From Sva-07 sp963741755 (GTDB taxonomy: Bacteria > Actinomycetota > Acidimicrobiia > Acidimicrobiales > Ilumatobacteraceae): a stretch of DNA of 64,000 bases. Location: positions 105,287-169,286 of the forward strand of contig CAVUJG010000008.1 in the NCBI GenBank assembly GCA_963741755.1, given 5' to 3'. Each line of letters begins with the position of its first letter. Position 1 is the stretch's first letter. Position numbers and translations under genes: made by a program. The notes under the pieces are model-generated. The model was not told the origin of the DNA. It was given only the letters and a program-made list of their open reading frames with translations, and ran no database searches. Of the stretch, positions 61,442-64,000 are shown in pieces.

Positions 61442-62124
61442 TCAGTCCTCGTTGGCGATGCGGTCGTCGAGTCCGACGTTCGCGCATGGTGTGGGAACCG
61501 ATTCGGCGACCTCGTCGATGAACCTGACGCTGCCCGCGACATACAGCGACCAGAAGTCCACGTCGGTCGCTACGAACCATCGTCGGTCATCAGGCCAGAA
61601 CAGGTCCGGGTTCAGCCAACCATCGCCGGACGGATCGCGTAGGTGCGTGACGGCATCGACCGTTCCGTTCAGCACGTAGTACGACCGTTCGAGCCGTTCG
61701 AAGCGCGGGACAGGCTGAGCTGTTGCCGAATGGCTGCGTTACGGAGATCGGCCTTCTCGCGCCTGCGGGTTCGCTCGGCCGCACGTGCCTCTTGTTCGGC
61801 GTCGTCCGCGGGAGGGTCGTTCCAAGCGATGTGGCTCGTGGCGTTCGCGAAGCCGTGTCCTTCCCAGATCGCGAACCACGCGTGATCAGGGCTGGCGGTG
61901 TGTCGTTGTCCGATCGACGCGATGAGATCGAACAGCTCCCGGTAGTCACTCCACCAGTCGGCGACCTCGGGTGCTGGTGCCGAAACGTGGAGTACCGCTT
62001 CGAAGTGGTTCGGAACGAGCCAGCCAACGGTGCCCAACTCGCCGCGACACGACAGAGCAAGCCACTCGGCCGGCGCTGCCGTGTCCGCAGAGGTGATCCG
62101 GTCACCGAAGATCATCAGCAACAC
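61442..62124 (-). pseudogene. Conserved hypothetical protein, frameshifted
   Basis: One gene of about 227 residues interrupted by a missing base near 61712. The N-terminal half begins MLLMIFGDRITSADTAAPAE and includes VGWLVPNHFEAVLHVSAPAP, PDHAWFAIWEGHGFANATSH and a charged helix RAAERTRRREKADLRNAAIR. The second half, in the next frame, reads PRFERLERSYYVLNGTVDAV, then LNPDLFWPDDRRWFVATDVD and FWSLYVAGSVRFIDEVAE. The W-P-D-D-R-x-W-F-V-A-T-D block occurs in actinobacterial hypothetical proteins I have seen. Function is unknown. It lies within the integrated element, on the same strand as vapBC. Confidence 0.6.
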
Positions 62125-62518
62125 GTTCCCACGAACGACTGCTCAGAAGCCGACGCGTTCCGCAGCCACCGTGGCGCGCCCGACGGATGCATTCCTTCGG
62201 CGTCATCGTCGCGGCGGTTCAGAGCCGCGATTACCGGGCACTGCACTGGGGCCGCACTGTGCCGCGAGCCGTGCCCGATCGCCGGTGATTATCTGGAGCA
62301 ATATCGAGCGGTCTACCCGCACGCTCGGCCGTCGGCAGGCACTTGCGTCGGGCGCACATACCGGGCATTCGGTGCGATCACCCTCCATCAGCGTCGGGGT
62401 GCGGGACAGCCCGTCATTGGCATCAGGTTTGCGAGGAGAACGACCCGTGATGTAGGTCTATTGGACCATTTGCAGTGCGGTTTCGATGCCCTGCAACGTC
62501 TTTGACCCGCACGGCACA
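62125..62518. other. Intergenic stretch, nothing recognised
   Basis: 394 bases between the hypothetical gene and the lipoprotein gene. Short open frames occur on both strands, but none has a ribosome site with plausible codon use. I see no repeat or RNA element. The GC content appears a little lower than in the main chromosome part. Confidence 0.4.
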
Positions 62519-63083
62519 TTACTCGATGGTGATTGTGACGGTGTTGTTGGAGGGGTCGGGGTCGCTGCGCGGCGACCAGTCACGTTCGTTGTACTCGATC
62601 CCGATGTCGAACAACGCGGTGCCGGTGACGTAGATGTCCCCGTCGGCTCCGGCGGAGGTGTGACGAACAACTCCATCGTCATGGGAACCGTGCTCACCGT
62701 GGACTCGTCCGTGTAGCACTCCCATGTCGTGTCCGTGCTCTGCTCGCAACGTCCGACACCGGCTTCCGACACGACCTGTTGCCCAGTGAGTGCCCCAGCC
62801 GCCACAGTGGTTCCGGCGGGGACAACGACATCCACTCGCGGCGAGTACATGCTTCCACCGACAGCCTTGAGGACGGCATCGAGCCGAAAGCTGCCGTCGG
62901 GCTGCGGTCCGACCGGGATCATTTCGAGTTGCAGGTCGCCGCTGATTGCTGCGATGGCGTCCTCGCCAGTGATTGGGGGTGCGGCGGTCGGTTCGCTGCG
63001 GGTTTCGTCGCTGCCACAGCCCGCAGCACCTAGCACTGCGACCGTGGCGGCGGCTGCGGTGAGGATGGATTCGAAGGTTTCAT
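62519..63083 (-). pseudogene. Putative lipoprotein, two frameshifts
   Basis: About 188 residues after repair. The ATG at 63083 gives MK and then expects TFESILTAAAATVAVLGAAGC, a type II signal with lipobox LGAAGC; one A is missing after MK. The mature part (SGDLQLEMIPVGPQPDGSFR, VDVVVPAGTTVAAGALTGQQ, CEQSTDTTWECYTDESTVST) ends in VTPP-AGADGDIYVTGTALFD, after a second missing base near 62658. The repaired C-terminus PSNNTVTITIE resembles a DUF11-like beta-sandwich strand with two cysteines that could pair. It is translationally coupled to a tiny upstream gene (ATGA). Confidence 0.55.
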
Positions 63084-63256
63084 GTGGCGCATCTTGTGCT
63101 GTTGGACGATGCCGTCGCGGTTCGGGTTCCCCGTTTCCACACGATGCTGTTCGGGGCGGCGAAGGTGACGGTGAACACGCCTTGTCCGAACCCGACCACG
63201 GCGACCACACCGATGAAGACCTTCCGCCGCCTCGACACGAGCCGAACACTACGCAT
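63080..63256 (-). CDS. Small single-helix protein (58 residues)
   Basis: From ATG 63256: MRSVRLVSRRRKVFIGVVAV, then one hydrophobic helix (VFIGVVAVVGFGQGVFTVTF) and a 25-residue basic tail. Its stop overlaps the lipoprotein start (ATGA). No family is recognised; with one membrane helix and basic ends it could be a membrane accessory of the lipoprotein. The evidence is only coupling and length. Confidence 0.35.
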   Translation of the reverse strand: MRSVRLVSRRRKVFIGVVAVVGFGQGVFTVTFAAPNSIVWKRGTRTATASSNSTRCAT

Positions 63257-63489
63257 TCGGTACTGCGGCCTAGCGCCGAACTGCCGATCTGCGCTCCTTC
63301 CGTCTCGGCGAGCCACTGGCACGGCGGCGTGAATATCGGGTGCTCGGCTTCGGCCGCGGCGACTCGGTCGCCTGCGGGAGCGTCGTCGCAGTGATTATGT
63401 GTGCCGATACCGAGCGGTCTACCGGCTGAGGCCGAGCTCTCCTCGTCGGATGGGCCTAGCGGGTTGCCGACGCTGCCTGCGTGCGGATC

Positions 63490-64000
63490 GGCGCCCGCAT
63501 TGACTGACGGCCCGTCGATCTTCAGTCGACCTGTTTCGGGGTCGTCCTGCCGAGACGGCGGCCGGCTGTTCGGAAGACGATCGCCCGACGTCGGCCGTGC
63601 TGTCTGCTGGGGACCAGCGGCGCGCGGCAAGGAGATCGAAGTGTTGCTCCGAATGAGATGTTCCGCCATGGACGGAATCCGTTCATTGGGTCGATCGTCG
63701 CGAGCCAGTCGAATTCTGGCAATCGTTGCCACGACCACGGTGCCGAGGAACAGCGTGGAGGAGGCAGCGAGAATGGCCCAGCCGAGGGGTGGCTGCGTGA
63801 AGCCGCGGCCAAAGCCTGGGGCATTGTTGCCCGAGGTTGACGACGAGCCATGCGGCGCCCATTCCGATCCAGAGCCCGACGAGTCGCGATCGATTTCCGA
63901 ACTGCCCGAGCTCCTTCACACTGTGCCCATCGGCGCCAAAGGTCGCGGACTCAAGTATCACCGATGCGACGACCGCGAATCTTCCCCGGTAGGGCGTCAC
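63490..64000 (-). pseudogene. Membrane protein, partial and frameshifted
   Basis: The frame enters from the right edge, where GTG 64000 is a possible but unproven start. A hydrophobic helix near LVGLWIGMGAAWLVVNLG is followed, after one extra base near 63822, by NNAPGFGRGFTQPPLGWAIL and AASSTLFLGTVVVATIARIR, a second helix with a basic end. The remainder is polar (IPSMAEHLIRSNTSISLPRA). The true 3' end is uncertain, because the open frame runs on without a stop; I put it near 63490. No function is recognised. Confidence 0.4.

Noticed and set aside
62203..62388. Short open frame in the intergenic part of the element
   Set aside because: No start context and no recognisable feature; it is in a stretch with several equal alternatives.

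Overview
The window is high-GC chromosomal DNA, almost fully coding, from a member of the Actinomycetota. A WhiB regulator, a WS/DGAT-type acyltransferase, an F420-type luciferase-like oxidoreductase, a DEDDh/GIY-YIG/UvrC-like hybrid and a Liv-type transporter set together suggest the class Acidimicrobiia (Ilumatobacter-like). That placement is inference from gene content, not from a marker tree.

Layout. 0-10 kb: glycerol kinase, an ACT protein, an AlaC-type aminotransferase, pyrophosphatase, a membrane protein/SRPBCC/ROK-kinase operon, a QueG-GT4 glycosyltransferase operon and a WS/DGAT enzyme. 10-16 kb: NYN-domain protein, the nuclease hybrid, WhiB-TrpD-ThrB. 15.6-18.6 kb: a Fur-family/rubrerythrin/Fe-S oxidoreductase/DUF3501 peroxide-defence operon. 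18.7-25.4 kb: GlpD, alkyl-DHAP-synthase-like flavoprotein, membrane protein and a second FGGY kinase, then two exported ferritin-like proteins. 25.4-32.8 kb: RNase P RNA, then a Liv-like transporter built from unusual fusions (LivH-LivM; MFS-LivF-LivG) plus its binding protein. 32.8-43.6 kb: histidine phosphatase, zinc-ribbon protein, a class A penicillin-binding protein, GlgC-GlgA and PEP carboxylase. 43.6-49.3 kb: alpha/beta hydrolase, LLM oxidoreductase, and a NirK/Rrf2/YwiC-like/RIC nitric-oxide operon. 49.8-59.3 kb: a probable selenocysteine-containing TlpA-like protein, phosphotransferase, L,D-transpeptidase, cation exchanger, CinA C-terminal protein, MBL-receiver-GAF protein and a MarR-MFS pair. 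From 59.35 kb to the right edge lies an integrated element: a 3' half tRNA (attachment site), a tyrosine integrase, a VapBC pair and poorly characterised cargo.

Two points run through the whole window. First, a 40-bp imperfect palindrome occurs five times at three loci, twice as tandem pairs with the same 61-bp period. Second, about 17 single-base frameshifts interrupt otherwise well conserved genes, mostly as one extra base. Most are probably errors in the sequence rather than decay, so broken genes are given across their inferred full span.

The best candidate for an undescribed system is the gene at 49794-50868. It has an in-frame UGA where TlpA-like relatives have the first redox cysteine, the frame continues unchanged after it, and a 6-bp stem with a CGUGU loop sits 20 nt downstream, as expected of a bacterial SECIS element. 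The second is the MFS-ABC-ABC fusion at 27993-30952.
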